Shown here piece by piece: positions 1 through 8,457 of a stretch of DNA of 64,000 nucleotides (the first letter of the stretch is position 1; each line of letters begins with the position of its first letter). The position numbers were made by a program, and so were the translations under genes. Origin of the DNA: Aeromicrobium sp. Root236 (GTDB lineage: Bacteria; Actinomycetota; Actinomycetes; Propionibacteriales; Nocardioidaceae); assembly GCF_001428805.1 (NCBI RefSeq), contig NZ_LMIS01000001.1:2034976-2098975 (forward strand). Reading direction: 5' to 3'. A model generated the notes under the pieces. That model did no database searches. It saw nothing but the letters and a program-made list of their open reading frames with translations, and had not been told where the DNA came from.

Positions 1-36
1 ACACGCCTTTTCGGCTGCAATCCCGGCTGTGGACAA

Positions 37-59
37 CTCCTTTCGACGAGCTCAAGGAG
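37..59. repeat. REP-like repeat, half unit
   Basis: A copy of the scattered repeat with the core CCTTTCGACGAGCTCAAGG, flanked by CTCC and GGAG so that its ends pair. It lies in the short non-coding stretch before the first gene. I see nothing else in bases 1-118. Confidence 0.6.
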
Positions 60-118
60 CGGGGCCGACATATCCGGTGCCGACCGACATGCACATCACC
101 GCTCCGCCCACTCCCCAC

Positions 119-916
119 TCACTCCAGGCTGGCGCGGAACCGCTGCATGCCGGCGATCCAGTGATCCGCGTCGGCGGCCTTGCGGGCATACATCGCCCCG
201 ACGTCGGCATGCGGCAGGGCGAAGAACGTCCCTGCCGCCACGGCCTCCAGCAGTACGTCCGCCACCGCCAGCGGCGACAGCGTCTCGCCCGCGGTGACGA
301 CGGACTTCATGCCGAGGCGGGCATCGCCGACGGCGCTCGTCTCGCCCTCGACCAGCATGTCGGTGCGTACGCCCATGGGGCACAGGCAGCAGACCTGCAC
401 GCCCCGGTCGCCGTACGTCGCGGCGAGCCACTCGGCGAAACCGACGGCCGCGTGCTTGGTCGTCGAGTACGTCGGAGAGCCCAACTGGGTCAGCAGCCCG
501 GCCGCCGACGCCGTGCTGACGAAGCACCCAGCGCCCCGATCGAGCCACCCCGGCACCAGCGCGCGAGCCGCGACGACGTGCGCCTTGACGTTGACGTCCC
601 ACGACAGGGCCCACTCGTCATCCGTCGCCTCGAGCCCGAAGCCCTTGAAGACGCCGGCGTTGGCAAAGTACGCATCGACCACGCCGGCCGCCTCGATCAG
701 AGCGGTCACATGGCCGGCATCAGACGCATCACCCGCGACGTACGACACCCGGTCCGGGTGCGACGCGGAGAGCCGCTCAGCCGTCTCGGCAAGCCGTTCG
801 CCGTCCAGGTCGCCGATGACCACCGAGGCACCGTGCTCGAGCAACCGCTGCGCGATGGCCGCGCCGATGCCGCTCGCCGCACCCGTGACGATCGTGCTGG
901 CGCCAGAGATCTCCAC
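119..916 (-). CDS. SDR family NAD(P)-dependent oxidoreductase
   Basis: A classical short-chain dehydrogenase/reductase of 265 residues. The dinucleotide-binding motif TGAASGIG is at residues 11-18, the acidic D36 after strand 2 suggests NAD preference, ANAG is at 85-88, and catalytic Ser (about 134-137), Tyr150 and Lys154 (YSTTK) are all present. I chose the GTG at 914-916 because it begins 2 bases after the acyl-CoA dehydrogenase stop and leaves a normal SDR N-terminus. It is the third gene of a MaoC / acyl-CoA dehydrogenase / SDR operon, so it may oxidise a hydroxyacyl or alcohol intermediate of the same lipid or acyl-CoA pathway. The substrate cannot be read from the sequence. Confidence 0.9.
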   Translation of the reverse strand: MEISGASTIVTGAASGIGAAIAQRLLEHGASVVIGDLDGERLAETAERLSASHPDRVSYVAGDASDAGHVTALIEAAGVVDAYFANAGVFKGFGLEATDDEWALSWDVNVKAHVVAARALVPGWLDRGAGCFVSTASAAGLLTQLGSPTYSTTKHAAVGFAEWLAATYGDRGVQVCCLCPMGVRTDMLVEGETSAVGDARLGMKSVVTAGETLSPLAVADVLLEAVAAGTFFALPHADVGAMYARKAADADHWIAGMQRFRASLE

Positions 917-918
917 GA

Positions 919-2133
919 TCAGGCGTGCTTCTTGAGCTCGGCGCGAGCCAGCGAGTTCTTGTGGACCTCGTCGGGACCGTCGGCGAACCGCAGCGTACGG
1001 ATGCCGGCGAACCACTCGGCGAGCGGGAAGTCCTGGCTGAGGCCGCCGGCGCCGTGCACCTGGATCGCCTTGTCGAGGATCCACTCCACGGTCTGCGGCG
1101 TGGCGATCTTGATGGCCTGGATCTCGGTGTGCGCGCCGCGGTTGCCGGCGGTGTCCATGAGCCACGCAGTCTTGAGCACCAGCAGGCGCAGCTGCTCGAT
1201 GCGTACGCGTGCCTCCGCGATCCAGTCGCGGACGACACCCTGGTCGGCGATCGGCTTCCCGAACGCGACCCGGTCGAGCGCACGCTTGCTCATCATCTCG
1301 ACGGCACGCTCGGCGATGCCCAAGGACCGCATGCAGTGATGGATGCGCCCGGGTCCGAGGCGCGCCTGGGCGATCGCGAACCCCTCGCCCTCCGGTCCGA
1401 TCAGGTTGCCGGCCGGCACGCGTACGTCGGTGAACGAGATCTCGGCGTGGCCGCCGTGGTCGCGGTCGTTGTAGCCGAACACGTGCATGCCGCGCTCGAT
1501 CTCGAAGCCCGGGGTGTCGCGCTCGACGAGGATCATCGACTGCTGGCGGTGCCGCTCGGCGGACGGGTCGGTCTTGCCCATCACGATGAAGATCTTGGCG
1601 TTGGGGTTCATCGCGCCGGTGATCCACCACTTGCGTCCGTTGATGACGTAGTCGTCGCCGTCCTTGACGATCGCCGTCTCGATGTTGGTGGCGTCGGACG
1701 AGGCGACCTTGGGCTCGGTCATCGCGAACGACGACCGGATCTCGCCGGCGAGCAACGGCTCGAGCCACTGCTTCTTCTGCTCCGGCGTGCCGAACATGTG
1801 CAGCACCTCCATGTTGCCGGTGTCCGGAGCTGCGCAGTTGATCGCGGCCGGCGCGAGCTGGATGCTGCGGCCGGTGATCTCGGCCAGCGGGGCGTACTGG
1901 AGGTTGGTCAGCCCGGCGCCCTCGCCCCCCGGGAGGAAGAAGTTCCAGAGCCCGCGCTTCTTGGCCTCGGCCTTGAGGTCCTCGAGGATCGCCGGGGGCG
2001 ACCACGAGTCGTCCTTGATCGCGGCCTGCATCTGCTCGTGGGCCGTGGGCTCGGCCGGATAGATGACCTCGTCCATGAACGCTTCCATCTGGCCGATCAG
2101 GTCCTGCGTCCTGGCGTCGTGGGCGAAGTCCAT
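919..2133 (-). CDS. Acyl-CoA dehydrogenase
   Basis: A 404-residue FAD-dependent acyl-CoA dehydrogenase. The family pattern FAMTEPKVASSD in the middle domain and the C-terminal VHGAGGLSQDFPLAEW and DGPDEVHKNS are clear. The LGPGRIHHCMR segment resembles the ACAD10/11-like branch. The ATG at 2133 gives the expected start (MDFAHDART); an in-frame upstream extension to 2190 would run into maoC and is rejected. It starts 1 base after the maoC-like stop, so the two are translationally linked. Electrons would go to ETF and on to the EtfD-like protein encoded at 11.5-14.7 kb. Chain-length specificity is unknown. Confidence 0.93.
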   Translation of the reverse strand: MDFAHDARTQDLIGQMEAFMDEVIYPAEPTAHEQMQAAIKDDSWSPPAILEDLKAEAKKRGLWNFFLPGGEGAGLTNLQYAPLAEITGRSIQLAPAAINCAAPDTGNMEVLHMFGTPEQKKQWLEPLLAGEIRSSFAMTEPKVASSDATNIETAIVKDGDDYVINGRKWWITGAMNPNAKIFIVMGKTDPSAERHRQQSMILVERDTPGFEIERGMHVFGYNDRDHGGHAEISFTDVRVPAGNLIGPEGEGFAIAQARLGPGRIHHCMRSLGIAERAVEMMSKRALDRVAFGKPIADQGVVRDWIAEARVRIEQLRLLVLKTAWLMDTAGNRGAHTEIQAIKIATPQTVEWILDKAIQVHGAGGLSQDFPLAEWFAGIRTLRFADGPDEVHKNSLARAELKKHA

Positions 2134-2134
2134 C

Positions 2135-2593
2135 TCACGCACCTGCCATGACGTAGACGACCTCGGCCACGCAGGCGGGCTTGTCCGCACCGTCGATCTC
2201 GATCACGAAGCTGACGACGGTCTGCGTGCCGATCGCGATGTCGGACGTCTCCTTGAGGGTCGCCGTGGCCCGCAGCCTGGCGCCGACCGGGACGGGGCTG
2301 GGGAACCGCACCTTGTTGGTGCCGTAGTTCATCCCGAACGCCAGTCCGCTGATCGTGTAGATCTCCTCGGCGAACGCCGGCAGCAGCGACAACGTGAGGT
2401 AGCCGTGCGCGATCGTCCCGCCGAACGGGCCCTTGGCGGCCTTCTCCGGGTCGACGTGGATCCACTGGTGGTCGTGCGTCGCGTCCGCGAACGTGTTGAC
2501 CTGCTCCTGGGTGATGGTCATCCAGTCGCTGGTGCCGAGCACCTCCCCGGCGGCGGCCTTGAAGTCGTCGAGACTGTCGAACACGCGTGGCAT
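2135..2593 (-). CDS. MaoC-like (R)-enoyl-CoA hydratase
   Basis: A 152-residue hot-dog protein. FADATHDHQWIHVDPEKA holds the Asp/His catalytic pair of the MaoC/(R)-hydratase family, followed by GTIAHGYLTLSL. It should hydrate trans-2-enoyl-CoA made by the adjacent dehydrogenase. It is the first gene of the operon with the acyl-CoA dehydrogenase and SDR; GGAGGTACTTC is a strong ribosome binding site just before its ATG. A perfect palindrome lies 18 bases upstream of the start, so a TetR-type repressor probably controls the operon. No such regulator is encoded beside it. Confidence 0.92.
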   Translation of the reverse strand: MPRVFDSLDDFKAAAGEVLGTSDWMTITQEQVNTFADATHDHQWIHVDPEKAAKGPFGGTIAHGYLTLSLLPAFAEEIYTISGLAFGMNYGTNKVRFPSPVPVGARLRATATLKETSDIAIGTQTVVSFVIEIDGADKPACVAEVVYVMAGA

Positions 2594-2610
2594 GAAGTAC
2601 CTCCGGGGTC

Positions 2611-2628
2611 ACTAAGCGCTTGCTTAGT
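2611..2628. promoter_or_regulatory. Palindromic operator candidate upstream of the acyl-CoA operon
   Basis: ACTAAGC-GCTT-GCTTAGT is a perfect inverted repeat with 7-base arms. It sits between the divergent maoC-like and SDR-like genes, right in front of the maoC ribosome binding site. Its size and shape fit a TetR-family site; the protein that binds it is not in this window. Confidence 0.6.
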
Positions 2629-2697
2629 TCGGCACCTTAGTACGTCCGACGGCCCGCGCGCCAGAGGGCCTCGTGCGCCGGAGCTATCGTCGAAGCC

Positions 2698-3348
2698 ATG
2701 CCAACTCTCGCGATCGTCGGGGCCGGCCCCAACCTGGGAATGGCCGCAGCCACACGATTCGGCGCCGAAGGATTCGACGTCGGACTGGTCTCCCGCAGCG
2801 CCGGCCGCCTGCGCGAGCTCACCGACAGGCTGATGGACCAGGGCATCACCGCCGCCGCAGAGCCGGCCGACCTCCGCAGTCCGGGAGCAGCGACCGCCGC
2901 GCTCGCGCACCTCGCCGACACCATCGGCCCTGTCGACGTGCTGCTCTACAGCCCGTTGGCGTCGGTCGACTGGATCCGGCCCGTCACCGAGACCTCGTCC
3001 GCAGACTTGGGCGCCGCGCTGGAGCTGGCCGTCCTCGGGGCGGTCGACGCCGTCGAGGCGGCGCTCCCGCCGATGCGCGAACGCGGCGCCGGCACCCTGC
3101 TGTTCACCACCGGAGGGGCGGCCGTCGCACCGAGGGCCGACCGGGCCAGCTCGGCCGTCTCCAACGCCGCGGAGGTCGCGTACGCCCGGCTGCTCCACGA
3201 GTCCCTTGCGGGCGAAGGCGTCCACGTCGCCCACACCGCGATCGTCGGCGGTCTGGGGCCTGGACTCAAGCACGATCCCGCCGACGTGGCCGAGCTGCTC
3301 TGGCGCCAGCACCGCGAGCGTGCCGGCTTCCAGCACGTGGTGGACTGA
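2698..3348 (+). CDS. Atypical SDR-fold protein
   Basis: A 216-residue Rossmann protein starting IVGAGPNLGMAAA, a glycine-rich dinucleotide-binding loop at residues 6-14. The usual SDR catalytic Tyr-x3-Lys is not visible: the matching stretch reads SSAVSNAAEVAYARLLHE, where the Tyr is followed by ARLL and no Lys is correctly spaced. It therefore belongs to the SDR superfamily by fold but may not be a standard oxidoreductase. It is divergent from the acyl-CoA operon and could share its palindromic operator. The next gene begins 5 bases after its stop. Confidence 0.8.
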   Translation: MPTLAIVGAGPNLGMAAATRFGAEGFDVGLVSRSAGRLRELTDRLMDQGITAAAEPADLRSPGAATAALAHLADTIGPVDVLLYSPLASVDWIRPVTETSSADLGAALELAVLGAVDAVEAALPPMRERGAGTLLFTTGGAAVAPRADRASSAVSNAAEVAYARLLHESLAGEGVHVAHTAIVGGLGPGLKHDPADVAELLWRQHRERAGFQHVVD

Positions 3349-3353
3349 CCGGC

Positions 3354-3830
3354 GTGAGCGAGTCCGAGGGCAGCGCGGGCCTGCGCCGGCTCGTCCTGTC
3401 GACGTCCCCAGCAGATCTCGGCCTCACGGTCGACGCCGACCCCGAGCGCGTCTACGGCGTGCTCATGGAGACCGGCTACGACGCAGCGGTCGTCACGATC
3501 GTGTCGCTGATCGACGGCACCACGAGCATGTACTTCAGCACTGGCGGCGGCACGATCGGCGCCGGTGAGCACGAGCCCGTCGCCGAGGCGACCCGCGCGT
3601 TCGTCGCCATGGCCCAGGTGTTCGTCGGCCAGACCGAGCCGACCACGTCCTTCGACCTGCCCGCCGTGGGCCGCGTGCGATTCCAGCTGCTCACCGTCGG
3701 CGGCGGGCGTACGGCCGAAGCCGCCGAGGACGACCTCGGGTTCGGGCGGCACCCGCTCTCGCCGCTGTTCCACGCAGGGCAGGACGTCATCACCCAGATC
3801 CGGCTGCTCAGCGAGCAACAGACCAGCTGA
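3354..3830 (+). CDS. Conserved-looking hypothetical protein
   Basis: A 158-residue soluble protein that I do not recognise. The GTG at 3354 is chosen because it follows the previous stop by 5 bases and gives VSESEGSAG. It has no signal peptide or membrane segment; the middle contains a VVTIVSLIDGTTSMYFSTGG stretch that looks like two beta strands joined by a turn, as in small alpha/beta sensor folds. It probably forms an operon with the SDR-like gene. Its last 23 bases overlap the convergent membrane-protein gene. Confidence 0.7.
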   Translation: MSESEGSAGLRRLVLSTSPADLGLTVDADPERVYGVLMETGYDAAVVTIVSLIDGTTSMYFSTGGGTIGAGEHEPVAEATRAFVAMAQVFVGQTEPTTSFDLPAVGRVRFQLLTVGGGRTAEAAEDDLGFGRHPLSPLFHAGQDVITQIRLLSEQQTS

Positions 3831-4179
3831 CCCCGGCGACGACCAGCAGCACGACCGACACGACGTCCGCCCGTACGACTCGACGCATCGCCGCGTTGAT
3901 GCCGGGATTCGCGCGGGCCACGACCAGGAACGCGAGGTCACTCGCCAGCCCGGCGCCGATGGCGTACGGCTGCAGGTCGTCGACGCACGCCCCGACGATC
4001 AGCACGGCCCCGAGCAGTCCGAACAGCACCGCCCGGTGCACCAGCAGGACGGCGAGATCGGGGCCGTCGACGCGGACGTCGTACGTGCGAGCCACACGCG
4101 ATGGGCCGGCGACGCCGATCAGCGGGAGCAGGTGGATCACCCCTGAGAGCACCAGGGCGACGGCGGCGACAACGCTCAT
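3808..4179 (-). CDS. Small four-helix integral membrane protein
   Basis: A 123-residue protein with four predicted membrane helices (about residues 2-22, 44-64, 70-90 and 105-121) and a VRVDGPDLAVLLVHRAVLFG segment. Similar small proteins are sometimes misnamed phosphopantetheine adenylyltransferase in databases; nothing here resembles that soluble enzyme. It is convergent with the gene before it. Function unknown. Confidence 0.7.
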   Translation of the reverse strand: MSVVAAVALVLSGVIHLLPLIGVAGPSRVARTYDVRVDGPDLAVLLVHRAVLFGLLGAVLIVGACVDDLQPYAIGAGLASDLAFLVVARANPGINAAMRRVVRADVVSVVLLVVAGVSWSVAR

Positions 4180-4225
4180 GCCTCAGCCTCCCGCGTACGC
4201 CGAACCGTGTCGATGACCTCCGAGG

Positions 4226-4927
4226 TCAAGCTCCGGCAAGTCGGGCGATGATCGGCGCACAGCCCAACACGGCAGCGACGACCACGGCCCACCGGTCGAG
4301 CCGCGTCCATGGCGCCGGCTCGGCCCAGGTGCGGTCCTGCGCCGTCGCGAACCCCCGCGCATCCATCGCGATCGACGTCGCCGAGGCACCTCGCAGCGCC
4401 TGCACGAGCAGCGCGAACGACATGTTGGCGGCGTAGCGACCGTTCGCCAAGGGGTTGCGGGACGGACCGAAGCCGCGCACGCGGCGTACGCGCTCGAGCT
4501 GTTGCCACGCGAGCCCGAAGCCGGTGAACTTCTGCAGCGCCGCCGCGAACGCCGCGATCAGCCGCGCCGGCAGGTGCAGGGTCTGGGCGAGGTAGTCGGC
4601 GAACCGCGACGGATCGACGTAGCCCGCCATCACGGAGCCCGGACCAGCAAGCACCACGATGCGCAGGCCGGCCGTGAACGCCTCCTCGACGTCACGGCCG
4701 CCGAGGCGCCACGTCGAATAGACGATCGTCACCGCAGCGATCGCCGTGAAGCCGAGGCACGCCAGTGGGTAGCGCCAGCCCGGCAGGAGCAACAGCCCCA
4801 CCAGGACGTACGCGCCGACGGCGATCAGCGCGACCGGCAGGCTGCGGATCCAGAACGAGCCGAGCAGCGAGAACAGGCCGACCGAGAGCTGCACGAGCGG
4901 ATTGACCCTCAGGACCAGCGTCCTCAT
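4226..4927 (-). CDS. ECF transporter transmembrane component EcfT
   Basis: A 233-residue membrane protein of the EcfT/CbiQ family: several N-terminal helices (SVGLFSLLGSFWIRSLPVALIAVGA region), then a cytoplasmic coupling region with ERVRRVRGFG and AMDARGFATA, the latter carrying the Ala-Arg-Gly signature that contacts the ATPases. The ATG at 4927 overlaps the ATPase stop by 4 bases (ATGA). With the fused ATPase and the YkoE-like substrate protein it makes up a dedicated energy-coupling-factor importer under TPP-riboswitch control. Confidence 0.9.
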   Translation of the reverse strand: MRTLVLRVNPLVQLSVGLFSLLGSFWIRSLPVALIAVGAYVLVGLLLLPGWRYPLACLGFTAIAAVTIVYSTWRLGGRDVEEAFTAGLRIVVLAGPGSVMAGYVDPSRFADYLAQTLHLPARLIAAFAAALQKFTGFGLAWQQLERVRRVRGFGPSRNPLANGRYAANMSFALLVQALRGASATSIAMDARGFATAQDRTWAEPAPWTRLDRWAVVVAAVLGCAPIIARLAGA

Positions 4928-6315
4928 GCGAGCACCCCGTCGCGCATCTGGTGCTCGACGTCGACCGGGACGTCGGAGTCGTGGGTCGACAGGGCAACGG
5001 TCGCCCCGGCATCGCGCGCGGCGGAGATCCAGCCGACGACCGCCGCCCACGTGCTCGGGTCCTGGCCCACCGTCGGCTCGTCCAGCAGCACGACACCCGG
5101 CCGGTGCGCCAGCGCGGCGGCGAGCGCGAGGCGCCGCTGCTCACCACCCGACAGCCGGTACGGGTTGGAGCCCGCGAAGCGCCCGAGCCCGAAGACCTCG
5201 AGCACCTGCTCCATGTCGACCTCGCGGCCGAGCTTGTGCGCGGTGTGGCGCACCTCGTCGCCCACGGTCGAGGTGAGGAAGCCGTGCTCGGGGTTCTGCG
5301 GGACCCAGCCGACGGCACCGGCGAGCTTCGGCGACCGCCACCTCCGCAGGTCCGGGGTCACCGTGCCACTGCCGGGCTTGAGCAGTCCGCCGAGCACGGC
5401 CAGCGCCGTCGACTTGCCGGCGCCGCTCGGCCCCGTGAACGCCGTCGTACGTCCAGGGGTGATCGACGTCGTCAGCGCGGTCAAGGCCTGGGTCCGCTGC
5501 GTGCCGCGGAGCGTACGCGTGACGAGCTCGACCGACACGTCGGTGGCAGCGATCGCGAGTGCCTCGTCGTCGAGGCGCACGAGGTCGGCTGGCACGTCCA
5601 AGGGCGCCGGCTTCGTCATGCCCGGCATCCAGACACCCTCCGGCGGTGGCCCGTCGAGGAAGGCTCGCACGGTGCCGTCGCTCACGATCGTGCCCTCGGC
5701 CGACAGCACGACGACCCGGTCGACGTGCTCCAGCCACGGCTCGATGCGGTGCTCGACGACCAGCAACGTACGGCCGTCGACGGCCGACAGGATCGCGTCG
5801 CGCACGCCGGCCGAGGTGCCGGCGTCCAGCATCGAGGTGGGCTCGTCGAGCAGCAACACGTCCGGCCGCATCGCCAGCACCCCGGCGAGAGCCAGGCGCT
5901 GCTGCTCGCCGCCGGACAGGGCAGCGCTGAAGTGATCGCGCCCGTACGCCAGCCCCACCGACTCGAGCGCCTCGTCGACCCGCGGCCAGATCTCCCCACG
6001 GGACATCCCGGCGTTCTCGGGGCCGAAGGCCACGTCGCGGCCCATGCGCTCGGCGACGATCGCGTCGGCGGGGTTCTGCAGGAGCAGGCCGAGGCGGCCG
6101 TCGACCTCTGCGGTGCCGCTCAGCTCACCGGCGATCGTCGTGCCGAGCGCGCCCGCGAGGCCGTACAGGAGCGTCGACTTGCCGGCGCCGCTCGGGCCGA
6201 CCAGCAGCACCCGCTCACCGGGCTCGACCGTGAGATCGAGCCCGGCGACGACGGGGTTGCGCCGGCCGAGGGGCCGCCACGTGAAGCCCTCGAAGCGGGC
6301 TCCACCCAGGCTCAC
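4924..6315 (-). CDS. ECF transporter fused double ATPase (YkoD-like)
   Basis: A 463-residue protein with two ABC ATPase domains in one chain. The first Walker A (GPSGAGKST) is at residues 40-48 with its LSGGEQQR signature at about 133-140 and DEPT at 157-160; the second Walker A (GPSGAGKST) is at about 295-303 with LSGGEQRR later. This is the YkoD arrangement, replacing separate EcfA and EcfA'. The GTG start at 6315 directly abuts the substrate-component stop. It powers thiamine or precursor uptake together with EcfT and the YkoE-like protein. Confidence 0.93.
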   Translation of the reverse strand: MSLGGARFEGFTWRPLGRRNPVVAGLDLTVEPGERVLLVGPSGAGKSTLLYGLAGALGTTIAGELSGTAEVDGRLGLLLQNPADAIVAERMGRDVAFGPENAGMSRGEIWPRVDEALESVGLAYGRDHFSAALSGGEQQRLALAGVLAMRPDVLLLDEPTSMLDAGTSAGVRDAILSAVDGRTLLVVEHRIEPWLEHVDRVVVLSAEGTIVSDGTVRAFLDGPPPEGVWMPGMTKPAPLDVPADLVRLDDEALAIAATDVSVELVTRTLRGTQRTQALTALTTSITPGRTTAFTGPSGAGKSTALAVLGGLLKPGSGTVTPDLRRWRSPKLAGAVGWVPQNPEHGFLTSTVGDEVRHTAHKLGREVDMEQVLEVFGLGRFAGSNPYRLSGGEQRRLALAAALAHRPGVVLLDEPTVGQDPSTWAAVVGWISAARDAGATVALSTHDSDVPVDVEHQMRDGVLA

Positions 6316-6933
6316 CTAGACCTCGGCGACCTGTTCGCGACCCGCCGGGAACGCGTCGAGCACGCCGGCCTTGGCCAGCGCCTTCACGAGGTAGAAACCG
6401 CCCACGCCTGCAACGACCGCGCCCGACACGGCGAAGAAGCCCAGGTAGGCGAGCTTGTAGCCCATGTCCCAGTCGGCCCAGTACGCGCTCCACTCGTAGA
6501 CGGACTCGAACGTCGCGGCGAGAGCACCGGCAGCCGCCGCGACCGCGACGCCGAAGCGGCGGTAGAACAGCAGGAGGAAGATCACCTCGGCACCCAGGCC
6601 CTGCCAGAAGCCAGCGGCGAACGTGCTGAATCCCCACTGGTTGCCGCCGACGATGATCGTGGAGACCACCGCGGCGAGGAACTCGGTCGCGAAGGCGGCG
6701 CCCGGCTTGCGGACGACCAGACCGCCGACGACACCGGCGGTGAGCCAGATGCCGCCGAGGAGGCCAGAGCTCGGCGGATAGGAGAACACCGCCAAGCCGC
6801 TGACCGGCTCGTAGATCTTGTCCCAGCCCCAGTAGATGACGCCGAACGCTACTGCGAGGACGGTGATGGTGACCAGGTCGATCGTGCGGTGATGCACGTT
6901 GAACCTGGTCTTGGACGTGGTTGCAGAACTCAT
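6316..6933 (-). CDS. ECF transporter substrate-binding component (YkoE-like, HMP/thiamine)
   Basis: A 205-residue membrane protein with about five or six helices, of the YkoE type: DLVTITVLAVAFGVIYWGWD near the N-terminus, then GIWLTAGVVGGLVVRKPGAA and GGNQWGFSTFAAGFWQGLGAE. In the YkoEDC system this subunit binds the thiamine precursor HMP. It is the first gene of the three-gene operon, and the TPP riboswitch ends a few bases before its ATG, which strongly supports a thiamine-related substrate. Whether it is thiamine or HMP cannot be decided here. Confidence 0.9.
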   Translation of the reverse strand: MSSATTSKTRFNVHHRTIDLVTITVLAVAFGVIYWGWDKIYEPVSGLAVFSYPPSSGLLGGIWLTAGVVGGLVVRKPGAAFATEFLAAVVSTIIVGGNQWGFSTFAAGFWQGLGAEVIFLLLFYRRFGVAVAAAAGALAATFESVYEWSAYWADWDMGYKLAYLGFFAVSGAVVAGVGGFYLVKALAKAGVLDAFPAGREQVAEV

Positions 6934-6939
6934 CGTGAC

Positions 6940-7024
6940 TCCCTTCGCCGGTACTAACCGGTGCAGGTTCAAGGGTCTGCGGCTGATCCGCACTCTCAGC
7001 GCCCTCTGCGTGGCGCTCCCCTGT
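6940..7024 (-). promoter_or_regulatory. TPP riboswitch
   Basis: Read on the minus strand this is a textbook thi-box: GGGGAGCGCC, then GCTGAGAGTGCGG, ACCCTTGAACCTG, and GGTTAGTACCGGCGAAGGG. The CTGAGA core is at 6994-6999. The 3' end (AAGGGAG) doubles as the Shine-Dalgarno sequence of the YkoE-like gene, so control is probably translational: bound TPP would hide the ribosome binding site. Confidence 0.96.
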
Positions 7025-7045
7025 CTTGGTGACTCGACTGTACCG

Positions 7046-8419
7046 CTATCTCCCCGTGAGCCTGTCGCCGATCCTGGCCAGGCGGCTCGGGCGGGCGAGG
7101 CCGTTGCTCTCGCGCCGGTCCGCCTCGCGGTAGAGGCCGTACATCGCGCGTACGCCCAGCCAGCGCAGCGGCTCGGGCTCCCAGCGGCGTACGTCGCGGT
7201 TGACCCATGGCAGGCGCACGAGATCGGAGTCGCGGCCCAGCACGAGGTCCGCGAGGGTCTGGCCGGCGAGGTTGGTCGTCGTGAGGCCACTCCCCACGTA
7301 GCCGCCCGCCCAGCCGAGGCCGGTCGCCGGGTCGAACGTCACGCTGGCGCACCAGTCGCGCGGCACCCCGAGCACGCCGCACCACGCATGGTCGATCCGG
7401 GCGTCGCGGGTCGCCGGGAACATCCCGTGCAGGATCGAGGTGAGCGACTCGACGGTCCAGTCCTGCGTACGACCGTCGACGTCGGTGGCCGAGCCGAAGC
7501 GATACGGGATGCCGCGGCCACCCAGCGCGATGCGCCCGTCGACGGTCCGCTGGGCGTAGCAGTAGGCGTTCGCGTTGTCGCCGAGCAGCTCGGCGCCGCG
7601 CCAGCCGATCGCGTCCCACACGTCGTCGGACAGTGGCTCCGTCACGATCATCGCGGAGTTCATCGGCAGCCACGTGCGCCGCTGCCCGCGGATGCCGGCC
7701 GTGTAGCCCTCGAGGCAGCGCAGGATGCGGCCCGCCCGCACCCGACCCCGCTCGGTCGTCACGACGCCGGCCTCGATGCTGGTCGCCCGGGTCTGCTCGA
7801 GGATGCGTACGCCGCGTCGCTCGACCGCCGCCGCGACACCGGCCACGAGCCTGGCCGGCTGCACCCGCGCGCAGTGCGGGCTGAAGGTGGCACCGAGCGC
7901 ACCCTCGACGCGCAGGCGGTCGCGCAGCTCGGCGCCGGTCAGCTCCCGCTGGTGGCTCTCGCCGATGCCCCACGCGCGATCGCTGAGGAGACCCTCATGC
8001 ATCCGCTTGAGCTGCGCCGCCGACCGGGCGACGTAGAGCACGCCGTGCTTCACGATGTCGGCGTCGATGCCCTCCGTACGGCACACCTCGATGACCTCGT
8101 CGACCGCCGACTCCATCGACGAGACCAATGCCGTGACGCCCTCGCGGCCGTGCGTCGCGGCGTACCGCTCCTTGCTGCCGGACAGCTCGGCCGACAGCCA
8201 CCCGCCGTTGCGTCCCGAGGCGCCGTAGCCGGCGAACTCGGCCTCGAGCACCACGATGTCGAGATCCGGGTCGAGCGCCGACAGGTAGTACGCCGTCCAG
8301 AGCCCGGTGAGTCCCGCGCCGACGATGCAGACGTCGCAGTCGAGGTCGCCGTCGAGACCAGGGCGTGGCTCCGGGACGCCGACCTGTTGCCACCAGAACG
8401 AGACGCCGCCGTTGATCAC
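7046..8419 (-). CDS. FAD-dependent oxidoreductase (DAO/PuuB-like)
   Basis: A 457-residue DAO-family flavoprotein. CDVCIVGAGLTGLWTAYYL at about residues 28-46 is the FAD-binding beta-alpha-beta fold, with VVLEAEFAGYGASGRNGGW following, the pattern seen in gamma-glutamylputrescine oxidase and related amine or amino-acid oxidases. Near the C-terminus TGLGWAGGYVGSGLTTTN is the second FAD-contact region. A GTG start is used. It is divergent from the GPP34 gene and stands alone, so its amine substrate is not indicated. It lies upstream of the riboswitch but ends before it. Confidence 0.88.
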   Translation of the reverse strand: MINGGVSFWWQQVGVPEPRPGLDGDLDCDVCIVGAGLTGLWTAYYLSALDPDLDIVVLEAEFAGYGASGRNGGWLSAELSGSKERYAATHGREGVTALVSSMESAVDEVIEVCRTEGIDADIVKHGVLYVARSAAQLKRMHEGLLSDRAWGIGESHQRELTGAELRDRLRVEGALGATFSPHCARVQPARLVAGVAAAVERRGVRILEQTRATSIEAGVVTTERGRVRAGRILRCLEGYTAGIRGQRRTWLPMNSAMIVTEPLSDDVWDAIGWRGAELLGDNANAYCYAQRTVDGRIALGGRGIPYRFGSATDVDGRTQDWTVESLTSILHGMFPATRDARIDHAWCGVLGVPRDWCASVTFDPATGLGWAGGYVGSGLTTTNLAGQTLADLVLGRDSDLVRLPWVNRDVRRWEPEPLRWLGVRAMYGLYREADRRESNGLARPSRLARIGDRLTGR

Positions 8420-8457
8420 GCTTCCATGCTGACACCCGCCGTGACTAGCGTGGCTGC

